Positions 25,327 to 34,078 of a stretch of DNA of 64,000 bases are shown piece by piece. Both the position numbers and the translations under genes were made by a program. Origin of the DNA: Gemmatimonadota bacterium (GTDB taxonomy: Bacteria; Gemmatimonadota; Gemmatimonadetes; Gemmatimonadales; Gemmatimonadaceae). The stretch is from positions 1 to 64,000 of the forward strand of contig JAQBYI010000005.1 in assembly GCA_027622655.1 (NCBI GenBank). The letters run 5' to 3'. The notes beneath the pieces were generated by a model. It had not been told where the DNA came from and searched no databases. It worked only from the letters and a program-made list of their open reading frames with translations. Positions within the stretch are counted from its first letter, which is position 1. Each line of letters begins with the position of its first letter.

Positions 25327-27414
25327 ATGAGCACCACCCTTCCAATCGACGACGCGGCGGAACGCGCCGCAGCGCCTCACGACCCCAAGCAGTCGCCCAT
25401 TGCGGTATCCGGCGACCCGGCCGTGGCACCAGCGTCAGCCGCCGCCGCGAACGGAGCCGCCACAGCGTCGGGCGCGGTTTCAGGCGCTCAAAAACCAGAC
25501 GCGTGGACGATTGCCGCGGCCAAGGCTGCGTACAACGTGGAAGGCTGGGGAATTGGCTACTTCGATATCAATGACGCCGGGCACGTCGTCGTGCACCCGG
25601 ACAAAGCGCGACCCGACCGCACGGTCGATCTGTACGAACTCGCCCGCGACCTCGAAGCTCAGGGCGTTGCCCTCCCCGTATTGCTCCGGTTTTCCGACAT
25701 CCTGCGCAGTCGCCTCGAACAACTCGACGAGACGTTTCGCGCCGCGATTCAGGAATTTGAGTACGCCGGCACATACACAACGGTCTACCCGATCAAGGTC
25801 AACCAGCAGCGCCATGTGGTGGAGGAGATCGTCGAGTTCGGCGCGAAGTCCGGCGTGGGGCTCGAGTGCGGATCGAAGCCGGAACTGCAGGCGGTGCTCG
25901 CGCTGCGGGAAACCACCGACCAGCTCATCGTGTGCAACGGCTACAAGGACGAGGAGTTCATGCGCCTCGCCCTTATGGGACAAAAACTCGGGCACCGCGT
26001 CTTCATCGTCATTGAGCAACTCAGCGAACTCGATGTGCTGTTGAAGGTGGCCGAGCAGATCGGCGTGGAACCCACCATTGGCGTGCGAATAAAGCTCAGT
26101 ACGGAAGGGAGCGGTCGCTGGGCGCAGTCGGGCGGCGAGAAATCGAAGTTCGGCCTGGGCCCGTCGCAACTGATGCAAGTCGTCGAGAAACTGCAGGCTG
26201 CGAATCGTCTCGACATCGTCAAGCTGATTCATTGTCACCTCGGCTCGCAGATCACAGACATCCGCTTCATCAAGCGCGGTCTCCAGGAACTGGCGCGCTA
26301 CTACGTGGAATTGCGTACACTCGGCCTCGATATCACGCACGTGGACGTTGGCGGTGGGCTCGGCGTGGACTACGATGGTTCGCAGTCCACGGCGCAGGCG
26401 AGCGTCAACTACTCGCTGCAGGAATACGCGAACGACATCGTCTACACGCTCGCCGAGACCTGCCGTGACCACGAAGTGCCGATGCCGTGCATCATCAGTG
26501 AGTCAGGGCGGGCGCTGACGGCACACCACGCGATGCTCCTGCTAAGCGTGATCGACGTTGAGTCGTCGTTAGATCCACAAGTGCCCGCGCTCGGAGAGGA
26601 CGCGCACCCGCTACTGCTCGAGATGGCTGACGACCTAAAGGTTGCCTCCGGCAAGAAAGTTTCGATGCGCCGAATGCGCGAGATCTATCACGACGCGATG
26701 TTCGACAAGGAACGCGCGCAGGCATTGTTCAACTCCGGCGTACTCTCGCTCGCGGGGCGGGCCAACGCTGAGCGCCTCTACCTGGGTACGATCAACCATA
26801 TCGCCCGCATGGCGCGCCGTCACCGCAAGGCGTTCGAGGACATTCTCTCCGATCTCGACGCGGCGCTCGTGGACCGCTACTTCGTCAACTTCTCGCTCTT
26901 TCAGTCGCTGCCCGACGCGTGGGCCATCGACCAGCTCTTCCCGATCATGCCGATCCACAGGCTCGACGAGGAGCCGTCACGACGCGGCACGATTCAGGAC
27001 GTGAGTTGCGATTCCGATGGAAAGATCGACCGGTTCATCGGTGGGAAGGACGGGCAGCCTTCGCTCGCGCTGCATCCGTTCCACGACGACGGTGATCCCT
27101 ACCTCCTTGGCGTGTTCCTCACTGGCGCATATCAGGAAATCCTGGGCGACTTGCACAACCTGTTCGGCGATACGAATGCCGTACACGTGCGACTCTCCGC
27201 CACTGGGTACGAAGTGACCGATCTCGTGCACGGTGACACGGTTACCGAAGTACTCAACTATGTGCAGTACCGTGCGTCGGACTTGCTCACGACGTTTCGG
27301 CGAAAGGTGCAGGCCGCGAGCACGCTGTCTCGCGAGGAAGCCAACATGTTCATCGCCGAGTACGTCGCCGGACTCGAAGGCTATACGTACCTCGAAGGCG
27401 ACGCGGCCAGGTAG
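25327..27414 (+). CDS. speA: Biosynthetic arginine decarboxylase
   Basis: This 695-residue PLP enzyme turns arginine into agmatine, the first step of a polyamine route. The core opens with YNVEGWGIGYFDIN, and Lys157 in TVYPIKVNQQ is the expected PLP-binding residue. Further hallmarks are VVEEIVEFGAKSGVGLECGS, KFGLGPSQL, KLIHCHLGSQITDIRFIK, DVGGGLGVDYDGS and the C-terminal half ending GLEGYTYLEGDAA. The first 55 residues are an Ala/Pro-rich extension not seen in the core family. No agmatinase or agmatine deiminase is next to it. A CPA2 antiporter gene starts at the base after its stop, suggesting one transcript; arginine decarboxylation consumes protons, so a shared pH role is possible. Confidence 0.93.
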   Translation: MSTTLPIDDAAERAAAPHDPKQSPIAVSGDPAVAPASAAAANGAATASGAVSGAQKPDAWTIAAAKAAYNVEGWGIGYFDINDAGHVVVHPDKARPDRTVDLYELARDLEAQGVALPVLLRFSDILRSRLEQLDETFRAAIQEFEYAGTYTTVYPIKVNQQRHVVEEIVEFGAKSGVGLECGSKPELQAVLALRETTDQLIVCNGYKDEEFMRLALMGQKLGHRVFIVIEQLSELDVLLKVAEQIGVEPTIGVRIKLSTEGSGRWAQSGGEKSKFGLGPSQLMQVVEKLQAANRLDIVKLIHCHLGSQITDIRFIKRGLQELARYYVELRTLGLDITHVDVGGGLGVDYDGSQSTAQASVNYSLQEYANDIVYTLAETCRDHEVPMPCIISESGRALTAHHAMLLLSVIDVESSLDPQVPALGEDAHPLLLEMADDLKVASGKKVSMRRMREIYHDAMFDKERAQALFNSGVLSLAGRANAERLYLGTINHIARMARRHRKAFEDILSDLDAALVDRYFVNFSLFQSLPDAWAIDQLFPIMPIHRLDEEPSRRGTIQDVSCDSDGKIDRFIGGKDGQPSLALHPFHDDGDPYLLGVFLTGAYQEILGDLHNLFGDTNAVHVRLSATGYEVTDLVHGDTVTEVLNYVQYRASDLLTTFRRKVQAASTLSREEANMFIAEYVAGLEGYTYLEGDAAR

Positions 27415-28677
27415 ATGCACGACCTCGCCCCACTCCTGCTGAGCCTCGCGGCCCTCATCATCGGCACCAAGCTGATGGCGGAGGTTTCGCAGCGCTTTGG
27501 CCAGCCGGCGGTGCTGGGCGAGCTGATCGCGGGCGTACTGCTCGGGCCGAGCGTACTGGGCCTGATCTCGGCCGAAGACGAGGTGCTAAGTGCCCTCGCT
27601 GGTATCGGCGTTCTCGTGCTCTTGTTCGAGATTGGATTGCACACCGACATGAAGGCGCTGCGTAAGGTCGGTGGTCAGGCCACGACCGTGGCAGTGGTAG
27701 GCGTGGTACTACCGTTCGTCGCGGGATTCTACGCTACGAAGGCGATGGGATTCAGTCAGATCGAGTCGTTGGTCGCAGGGGCCGCGCTGACGGCTACATC
27801 GATCGGAATTTCGGCCCGCGTACTGCGCGACATCGACCGGCTCGACACCGACGAAGGACAGATCGTCCTCGGCGCCGCTGTCCTCGACGATCTCATCGGC
27901 CTTGTTATTCTGTCGGTTGTAGCTGGCCTCGCGGCTGGCGAGGGCATCACGGCCCTTGGTGTGATTCGAACGAGCGGACTGGCGATCGGTTTTGTGGCCA
28001 TCGCCATCGCGGTGGGATCATTCGCCGTTCCCCCGATATTCCGTGTTTTGGAGCGACTTCGCTCAACCGGAGCTTTGGGGTTGTTCGCCCTGGCGTTTGC
28101 GTTTTCGCTTGCAACGATTGCCGAAGTGAGTGGCTCCGCAATGATTGTGGGCGCACTTGCCGCCGGCGTCGTGCTGCACAGCACGCCGCAGCGCACCGAG
28201 ATCGAGCGCAGCGTCACGCAGCTCGGCTACTTCTTCGTTCCGATTTTCTTTGCGGTCGTCGGCGCTTCTGTTGATCTGCGCGCGCTTTCGGATCCACGGG
28301 CACTGAAGGTGGGCGCCGTGCTCACGGTTGTTGGCATTCTAGGCAAGCTGGCCTCTGGCTTTGCGCTTCGAAATTTTGAGGGCAATCGCTGGCTCATTGG
28401 CGTGGCGATGATCCCGCGCGGAGAGGTAGGCCTTATTTTCGCCCAGGTGGGCCTGACGACCGGCGCGATCGCCGCCGGAGAGTTTGGCGCCATCATGCTC
28501 ATGGTGGTGGCCACCACGTTGATTACGCCGCCCTGGCTAAGCGCGATCACGCGCACGAAGGCCAAGTCCAATGCGCCGGCGTTGTTCGACGGCCTTTCCG
28601 ATCTCGTGTCCGGCGTCCGCAAAACCGCTCGTCGTGCTACGAAACCGGTTTCGCGCGACAGCATCAAGGATGAGTGA
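27415..28677 (+). CDS. CPA2-family cation:proton antiporter
   Basis: A 420-residue membrane protein of 12-13 helices, matching Na+/H+ exchangers of the KefB/NapA group: VLGELIAGVLLGPSVLGL, VLVLLFEIGLHTD, the core TATSIGISARVLRD, VLDDLIGLVILSVV (paired Asp of the transport site) and RGEVGLIFAQVGL. There is no RCK/TrkA-N domain after the membrane part, unlike Kef proteins; the tail is only a basic stretch. Its ATG directly follows the speA stop, so the two are probably translated from one mRNA. Which ion is exchanged is not certain. Confidence 0.88.
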   Translation: MHDLAPLLLSLAALIIGTKLMAEVSQRFGQPAVLGELIAGVLLGPSVLGLISAEDEVLSALAGIGVLVLLFEIGLHTDMKALRKVGGQATTVAVVGVVLPFVAGFYATKAMGFSQIESLVAGAALTATSIGISARVLRDIDRLDTDEGQIVLGAAVLDDLIGLVILSVVAGLAAGEGITALGVIRTSGLAIGFVAIAIAVGSFAVPPIFRVLERLRSTGALGLFALAFAFSLATIAEVSGSAMIVGALAAGVVLHSTPQRTEIERSVTQLGYFFVPIFFAVVGASVDLRALSDPRALKVGAVLTVVGILGKLASGFALRNFEGNRWLIGVAMIPRGEVGLIFAQVGLTTGAIAAGEFGAIMLMVVATTLITPPWLSAITRTKAKSNAPALFDGLSDLVSGVRKTARRATKPVSRDSIKDE

Positions 28678-28733
28678 AGAAAACCCCGATTTGAGGGTTC
28701 ACAGTTGACGGCCGACAGCCAACGGTAAACAAG

Positions 28734-28772
28734 CGCGGGGCAGGAATCCGAATCGGACTCCTGCCCCGTGCA
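28734..28772. terminator. Bidirectional hairpin terminator between antiporter and SOD genes
   Basis: CGGGGCAGGAATCCG pairs with CGGACTCCTGCCCCG through 14 of 15 positions with a three-base loop, plus outer pairs. It lies between two convergent genes and can serve both. Only short T/A stretches flank it. Confidence 0.75.
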
Positions 28773-28803
28773 CGTTGTGAGCCTTCAGCTGTGGGCCGTC
28801 AAC

Positions 28804-28816
28804 CGTCAGCCGTGAA
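28804..28816. repeat. CCGTCAGCCGTGA repeat copy downstream of the SOD gene
   Basis: One copy of the 13-mer, within a larger set of related words such as GCCGTCAACCGTC (28796-28808). Two more copies lie upstream of the same gene. Confidence 0.6.
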
Positions 28817-28835
28817 CTCGCCGTTGGTGTTGTTG

Positions 28836-29441
28836 TTATCTCGCTGCAGCGTATCGTGCCGCTACGTCGTCCCAGTTCACCACGTTCCACCACGCGGCAA
28901 CGTAGTCCGGCCGGCGGTTCTGGTACTTCAGGTAGTACGCGTGCTCCCAAACGTCGAGGCCGAGGATCGCGTTTTTTCCTTCCATGAGCGGGTTGTCCTG
29001 ATTCGGCGTGCTCTCGATTGATAGCTTCCCGCCGCTCGCCACTACCCACGCCCAACCCGAACCGAATCGGCCGGCCGCGGCAGCCGCGAACTTCTCCTTG
29101 AGCCCGTCAACACCGCCGAAGGCTGCCGTTATCGCATCAGCGAGCTTGCCCGACGGCTCGCTCCCACCAGTCTTCATCTGCTGCCAGAACATCGAATGGT
29201 TCCAGTGGCCACCGCCGTTGTTGCGCACGGCAGTACGAACGGCCTCCGGTACTTTCGCGATGTTGCGGCAGAGGTCGTCGAGCGACCAACTCGCAAGCTC
29301 CGGCGCCTTCTCGATGGCCGCATTCACGTTATTGACGTAGGCCTGATGATGCTTGCCATGATGGATCTGCATCGTTTGCGCATCAATGTGCGGCTCGAGC
29401 GCGGCAAACTCGTAGGGAAGGGCGGGAAGGGCGTGGGCCAT
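28836..29441 (-). CDS. sodA: Superoxide dismutase, Mn-type by sequence
   Basis: The 201-residue enzyme disproportionates superoxide in the cytoplasm (no signal peptide). Metal ligands are His27 ([12 protein letters not shown]), His82 ([10 protein letters not shown]), Asp163 and His167 ([13 protein letters not shown]). The active-site glutamine is supplied by the C-terminal domain (Gln148 in TPNQDNPL) while position 77 is Gly; this arrangement is typical of manganese rather than iron enzymes, though cambialistic use is possible. It is the last gene of a minus-strand run after dedA. Copies of one 13-base repeat flank it on both sides. Confidence 0.93.
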   Translation of the reverse strand: MAHALPALPYEFAALEPHIDAQTMQIHHGKHHQAYVNNVNAAIEKAPELASWSLDDLCRNIAKVPEAVRTAVRNNGGGHWNHSMFWQQMKTGGSEPSGKLADAITAAFGGVDGLKEKFAAAAAGRFGSGWAWVVASGGKLSIESTPNQDNPLMEGKNAILGLDVWEHAYYLKYQNRRPDYVAAWWNVVNWDDVAARYAAAR

Positions 29442-29489
29442 GGCTTTGAGCTCGCGGAAAGGTTTGGTGGGAAAACTACTACGAGTGAA

Positions 29490-29517
29490 CCGTCAGCCGT
29501 GAAACCGTCAGCCGTCA
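29490..29517. repeat. Two CCGTCAGCCGT repeat copies upstream of the SOD gene
   Basis: Two copies sit 15 bases apart (29490 and 29505) in the 66-base gap between the DedA and SOD genes. They match the copy at 28804 on the other side of the SOD gene. Confidence 0.6.
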
Positions 29518-30143
29518 ACCCGCTTTTGTCGCTGCTTCAGCCAGGCGATCCCGGCCGGCATAAGCGACAGCGCTACGATCACGACGATAAGCCCTTCGAT
29601 GTGCTCGCCCACAATGGGGAACTGCGTTGCGAGCACGTACCCGATCAGCAGCATCGACCATACCCAGGCCACGCCGCCAACGATGTTGTAAAAAAGAAAC
29701 GTCGCCGGCTTCATGTCGGCCATGCCTGCAACAACCGGCGCGAACGTGCGAATGATAGGCATGAACCGCGCAATCACGATCGTCTTGCCGCCGTGTCGGT
29801 CGTAGTACGCCTGCGCCTGTTCGATGTGCTTTCGTTTGAACCAGCGCGAATCGGGACGCGAGTAGAGTGCCTGCCCAGTTCGCCGCCCAATGAAAAACGA
29901 TACCTGATTCCCGACCACAGACGCGATCGTGCACAGGATTCCAAGCGTGACCACGTTCAGTTGTATCGGGCCGTCGGCCTTCGATGCGAGCAGCCCGGCG
30001 GTCACGAGCAGCGAGTCGCCGGGGAGAAAGGGAAACAGCAGTCCCGTCTCGACAAACACGATGGTGGTGATGCCAACTGTGCCCACGGCCGTGATAAGGG
30101 CAGTCGGATCGCGCAAGTAGTCGAGGAGTTCGCCTATGCCCAT
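29508..30143 (-). CDS. DedA-family membrane protein
   Basis: This protein of about 211 residues has the DedA/SNARE-associated (VTT) domain: FVETGLLFPFLPGDSLLVTAG, GNQVSFFIGRRTG, then FYNIVGGVAWVWSMLLIGY, with the conserved acidic Glu and the re-entrant ARFMPIIRTFAPVVAGM. DedA proteins are flippases for undecaprenyl phosphate or phospholipids. I start at the ATG giving MGIGELLDYLRD instead of the longer frame; no clear Shine-Dalgarno sequence is seen. It follows the MatC-like permease by 72 bases on the same strand. Confidence 0.88.
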   Translation of the reverse strand: MGIGELLDYLRDPTALITAVGTVGITTIVFVETGLLFPFLPGDSLLVTAGLLASKADGPIQLNVVTLGILCTIASVVGNQVSFFIGRRTGQALYSRPDSRWFKRKHIEQAQAYYDRHGGKTIVIARFMPIIRTFAPVVAGMADMKPATFLFYNIVGGVAWVWSMLLIGYVLATQFPIVGEHIEGLIVVIVALSLMPAGIAWLKQRQKRVDG

Positions 30144-30215
30144 TGGATGACTGGTCGGGGTCGCGCGAATACTAACCGCTGGCGCGTCCCACCCGGGCAT
30201 GCATGGTGTGTCGCG

Positions 30216-31520
30216 CTACAGGCGCGAGAAGGCGCCGGCGAGAAGTTGGCTCAGTACGCCACCAACGACGGCCATCGAAAGGCCCCATATCATCATCTGC
30301 TTGAACAGACGTCGCGACTCGACCGGGTCCGCCACCGCCGCCACGCAGAGGGCACCAAGCGTGGAGAGTGGCGACACGTCCACGAGCGACGAGCCGACGT
30401 TGATGCTCAGCGCCACTGCGAGCGGATCGCCTCCGCCAACTTTGGCCACCAGTGCGGGTACCGTCGGAAGGAACGCAGGCAATACGACGCCCGAGGTGCT
30501 GCTCCACGTGGAGATCAGGCCGGTGATGAACGCGATGGATCCGTTGAGCGTGTTCGGAGTTGCGAGCTTGGCGAGCAGCGTGGTAAAAAGATCCATTCCG
30601 CCCGATTTCTCGAGCACGCCAATCAGAACGCTGATTCCGCATACCATCACGATCACGCCCCACGGCATGCGCCGGATGGCGGCAGACTCGTCACTCGCGC
30701 CGAGCAGCGCGATCACGGCCGCGGCGCCAAACGCCGCGAGACCAACGTTCACCTTGAACCACACCACAGCCACGATCCACAATCCAATCACCGAAATGGA
30801 AGCCCATTGCGCGCTCGTCAGTGGGCTGGCTTCGTCGGCAGCGGCTGGCGCCTGGCGGCCGTGAGTCGCGCCCACCACCGAATCTTCGACGGCCGGAGCA
30901 CCGACGGCCGGAGCGCCCCCCTTCGACAACCCGCCCAGCATCAGATATGCGAAAAGGCCCACGATCGCGTGCGCCGCGAAGTTCGCGAACCACACCTTGA
31001 ACTCATTTCCGCCGAGGCCGGCCTCGAGCATCTTCGTGTTGGCTATCACGCCGACGGCGCTCACCGGCGACAGGTTTCCCGCGTTCGCGCCGTTGGCGAC
31101 CATAAGCGCGGTCAGGAATCTCGGGACGCCGGCCCGTACGCCGATCGCCATCGCCAACGGAGCGACAAGCGCAACGGCCGAAATGGCACCCGGCCCGACC
31201 GACGACACGGCGCCGGCGAGAACGAAAAACACGATCGGCAATACGTGGCGGTTTCCGCCGACCAGTCGCACCAACTTGTGCGTCAGGCGTTCGAGTGCAC
31301 CGTTCGCTTCGGCAAGCGCGAAGAGCAGGGTGACACCGGCAAGCATCAGGAAGAGCGTTACCGGGAAACCGGCTGCTACCGCACTCGCTTGCCAGCCGGC
31401 GTGATAGACGCCGATCAACCACGCGAACGCAATCGCCAGCACGCCGACGTTGATGCGTGACGTGCACGAGAGGACAATCGCGACCGCGAGCGCAATCAGA
31501 GACGAAACGGCTGGAGTCAC
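30216..31520 (-). CDS. SLC13/MatC-like dicarboxylate permease
   Basis: A 434-residue protein of about 12 membrane helices. The N-terminal half looks like the MatC_N domain of malonate/dicarboxylate carriers: TSRINVGVLAIAFAWLIGVY, GVTLLFALAEANGALE, KLVRLVGGNRHVLPIVFF, SSVGPGAISAVALVAPLAM and NGANAGNLSPVSAVGVI. The C-terminal half has the expected TSGVVLPAFLPTVPALV and VDVSPLSTLGALC. The start is GTG and overlaps the stop of the upstream ligase as GTGA. That coupling supports a matBC-like unit in which the permease imports a dicarboxylate and the ligase activates it. Malonate is the best guess, not a proven substrate. Confidence 0.75.
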   Translation of the reverse strand: MTPAVSSLIALAVAIVLSCTSRINVGVLAIAFAWLIGVYHAGWQASAVAAGFPVTLFLMLAGVTLLFALAEANGALERLTHKLVRLVGGNRHVLPIVFFVLAGAVSSVGPGAISAVALVAPLAMAIGVRAGVPRFLTALMVANGANAGNLSPVSAVGVIANTKMLEAGLGGNEFKVWFANFAAHAIVGLFAYLMLGGLSKGGAPAVGAPAVEDSVVGATHGRQAPAAADEASPLTSAQWASISVIGLWIVAVVWFKVNVGLAAFGAAAVIALLGASDESAAIRRMPWGVIVMVCGISVLIGVLEKSGGMDLFTTLLAKLATPNTLNGSIAFITGLISTWSSTSGVVLPAFLPTVPALVAKVGGGDPLAVALSINVGSSLVDVSPLSTLGALCVAAVADPVESRRLFKQMMIWGLSMAVVGGVLSQLLAGAFSRL

Positions 31521-33037
31521 TCGGCTGTCCAGGGCGGGAGGAGGTGCTTCTGAATTTTCCCCAGAGCGGTGCGGGGGAGCGCGTCGACGCGCACGAACGC
31601 ACGCGGCACCTTGAATGATGCAATCGCCGAAGAGCACGCATCGCGCAACGTATCGTCGGTGACTCCGCCGTCGGTCACAACGTAGGCAATCGGAACTTCC
31701 CCGCGCCGCCGGTCCGGCGCGCCAACGACGGCCACCTCGCGCACGCCGGGCATCTCCAGCAAAACGTCCTCGATTTCGCGCGGGTAAATATTGAATCCGC
31801 CTGAAATGATCAGGTCGGTCGCACGTCCGCGCAGCGTGTAGTAGCCGTCAGCGGACCGCTCCGCGATATCACCCGTCCGAAACCATCCGTCGCGAAACGC
31901 GCGCGCCGTTGCGTCGCCGTTGCGCCAGTACTCGGCGAAAACATTGGGCCCGCGCACTTCGAGCTCGCCCGTGGTGCCGTCGGCCACGGGCGAGCCTGCC
32001 GAGTCGACGATGCGAGCGTGGACGTTCGCGAAGGGCACGCCGACGCTTCCCGCGCGGCGCTCGCCGTCGTAGGGATTCCCGAGGCTCATGAGCGTTTCGC
32101 TCATGCCGTAGCGTTCGAGAATCGTATGCCCGAAACGGCCCGCAAACGCCTCGTGCACGTGCGCAGGAAGCGGTGCCGACCCCGAAATGAAGATCCGACC
32201 ATGAGATCCGATGGGCGTAGTGGTCTCGGCGCTCCACTCGAGCATCCGCAAGTAGATCGTCGGCACGCCGAAGAACATCGTTGGGCGAAAATCGTCAAAC
32301 CACTCGACCGCTCGGCTGGCTTCGAACCGCTCGGTGAGTCGCATCAGACAGCCGCTACCAAGCCACGAGCAGACGCCGTTACCCAATCCGTGGACGTGAA
32401 AAAGCGGCAGTACGGCGAGGTAGCGATCGTCGGCTGTGATCTTCCACGCGTCGATGAGGTTCGCCGCGTTGGCTCGGAGATTCCCGCGCGACAGTACCGC
32501 TCCCTTCGCGCGTCCCGTCGTACCTGACGTGTAGATGATTATCGCCGGAGCGTCGTCCGACTCATTCGCCGAACCCGCACTTCCAAGTGCAGTTGCACTT
32601 TCTGTTTGTTCTGCGGTCAACATCGCGCGTTCCGACCCCAGCTCCGCCGCGAGCGCTTCGATCTCAACCGCTGGCGCGTCCGCCGCGAACAGCGGTCGGT
32701 TGGACTCCGTCGTCACGATCAACGCCGGCGCCGAGTCCTCCACGATGTGACTCAACTCCCGGCCGCGATACATCACGTTGACGGGAACGAAGATCACGCC
32801 GAGCCGCAGGCACGCGAGAAAGAGTTCAATGAACTCGACGCAGTTCGCCAGGTGCACGACGCATCGGTCGCCTGCTCGTAGATCGCGGGCGCTCAACGCC
32901 GCGGCCATGCGATCCGCCCGTGCGTTGATCTCACCGAACGTGAGCACTTCGCGCGTACCGTCCGGGTGCACGAACTCAAGCGCCGGCTTTTCCGCCCGCG
33001 CGATCAGGCTCGAATTGAACATCTCGGTGAGCGACAT
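31517..33037 (-). CDS. AMP-forming acyl-CoA synthetase, malonyl-CoA ligase (MatB)-like
   Basis: A 506-residue adenylate-forming ligase. The start MSLTEMFNSSLIARAE is preferred over the longer frame. The core motifs are present: the phosphate loop IIYTSGTTGRAKGAVLS, LPLFHVHGLGNGV, YGMSETLMSLG, GWFRTGDIAE, and the C-terminal LPRTALGKIQKHLLPPW with the catalytic lysine in GKIQK. The reaction is acid + ATP + CoA to acyl-CoA + AMP + PPi. The block around LFHVHGL and the coupled MatC-like carrier point to malonate or a related short dicarboxylate, but short- or medium-chain fatty acids cannot be excluded. It is divergent from the TrmJ-like gene. Confidence 0.85.
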   Translation of the reverse strand: MSLTEMFNSSLIARAEKPALEFVHPDGTREVLTFGEINARADRMAAALSARDLRAGDRCVVHLANCVEFIELFLACLRLGVIFVPVNVMYRGRELSHIVEDSAPALIVTTESNRPLFAADAPAVEIEALAAELGSERAMLTAEQTESATALGSAGSANESDDAPAIIIYTSGTTGRAKGAVLSRGNLRANAANLIDAWKITADDRYLAVLPLFHVHGLGNGVCSWLGSGCLMRLTERFEASRAVEWFDDFRPTMFFGVPTIYLRMLEWSAETTTPIGSHGRIFISGSAPLPAHVHEAFAGRFGHTILERYGMSETLMSLGNPYDGERRAGSVGVPFANVHARIVDSAGSPVADGTTGELEVRGPNVFAEYWRNGDATARAFRDGWFRTGDIAERSADGYYTLRGRATDLIISGGFNIYPREIEDVLLEMPGVREVAVVGAPDRRRGEVPIAYVVTDGGVTDDTLRDACSSAIASFKVPRAFVRVDALPRTALGKIQKHLLPPWTAE

Positions 33038-33167
33038 CGCGCGCCGAATATGGGGCACCGGTGTGCCGCGCGACACCGTCTCGCTACTTTCGGATGTGCG
33101 CTGCGAGCGCGTGATGCAGCGCGCCGTACCACGCTACCGTTCACCACCCGCCGTCTCTTCCATATTC

Positions 33168-33929
33168 GTGTCGTCAATCCTTTCGAACATCGTCGTCGTT
33201 CTGCACAAGCCGCAGGATCCCATCAACATCGGCGCGACCGTGCGCGCGATGAAGAACATGGGTGTCCAAACTCTTCGGCTCGTGCAGCCGTGCCCGTACG
33301 ACCCGTGGCGTATCGAAGGGGTAGCGCACGGCACGCGCGACGTCGTTGCGAATGTGCGGCACTTCGATACACTCGAAGCCGCCGTGGCGGATTGCGTTTT
33401 CGTGGCGGCGTTTGCCGGCAAGCGGCGCGCCGCGAAATGGCCCACCGCCGCGCCGCGCGAAGCTGCGGATCGCCTGCTGAGCGCGTCGGCTGATGGCCCG
33501 GTGGCCGTCGTCTTCGGCCAGGAAGACCACGGGCTTTCGGGCGAATCGCTCGACAAGGCCGGACTGGTCGTCATGATTCCCACCACCGAGCACGCGTCCC
33601 TGAATCTTGCGCAGGCCGTCCTGGTGGCGCTCTATGAACTCCATCTGGCCGCCGGCGACGCCACTCGCGTGCTCGCCCCGCCGAAGCGCGAGGCCCCTCC
33701 CGCGCCGCATGAGGAGTGGGAGCGCTTCTTTGCCGACGCAGCCCGGACGTTGGCCGCGCTTGATTTTTTCAAGACGCGGAGTGAAGAAATGGTGATGCGT
33801 TCCGTCCGGTCTCTGGCCGCTCGCGCGGCTCCTGACGAGCGCGAGCTGAAAATGATGCGATCGATGTGTATCGAAGTCCTGAGGACTATCGAAAGGGTGC
33901 GCAACGATGCGCTACGGAAGCGGGATTGA
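33168..33929 (+). CDS. SPOUT-class RNA 2'-O-methyltransferase, TrmJ-like
   Basis: About 253 residues. The SPOUT knot is clear: [21 protein letters not shown] at the start, [15 protein letters not shown] in the middle and [20 protein letters not shown] at the end of the domain. The C-terminal extension ([34 protein letters not shown]) is like that of TrmJ, which methylates position 32 of tRNAs. The GTG used here has no clear ribosome site. Longer frames run back into the divergent ligase gene and are not credible. It is the last gene before the complex III operon. Confidence 0.82.
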   Translation: MSSILSNIVVVLHKPQDPINIGATVRAMKNMGVQTLRLVQPCPYDPWRIEGVAHGTRDVVANVRHFDTLEAAVADCVFVAAFAGKRRAAKWPTAAPREAADRLLSASADGPVAVVFGQEDHGLSGESLDKAGLVVMIPTTEHASLNLAQAVLVALYELHLAAGDATRVLAPPKREAPPAPHEEWERFFADAARTLAALDFFKTRSEEMVMRSVRSLAARAAPDERELKMMRSMCIEVLRTIERVRNDALRKRD

Positions 33930-34017
33930 CGCGCGGCTGCCGGCCCAAGCAAAACCATTTGCGCCATCTCTTGCGTAGGTCTGTAGCGCCATGACATTTT
34001 TGCTCGTGCCAATGCCT

Positions 34018-34033
34018 TGTGAACATTTTCACA
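34018..34033. promoter_or_regulatory. Perfect CRP/FNR-family operator palindrome upstream of actA
   Basis: TGTGA-ACATTT-TCACA is a perfect inverted repeat matching the CRP consensus TGTGA-N6-TCACA at all ten conserved positions. It stands 45 bases before the actA start, in the only non-coding gap before the complex III operon. A CRP/FNR-type regulator is therefore expected to control this operon. Whether it activates or represses cannot be told, since no -10/-35 pair is certain. Confidence 0.7.
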
Positions 34034-34078
34034 TGAGTTCGCGGTGATCCGGATTCCCCCACCAAACGGTCACGCGTG

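Noticed and set aside
29195-30200. SOD and DedA repeats as transposon ends
   Set aside because: The flanking repeats are short direct copies, not inverted ends, and no transposase is present.
29196-31460. A 754-codon plus-strand open frame
   Set aside because: It runs antisense to SOD, DedA and the MatC-like permease, is extremely rich in His and Arg, and has no domain pattern.
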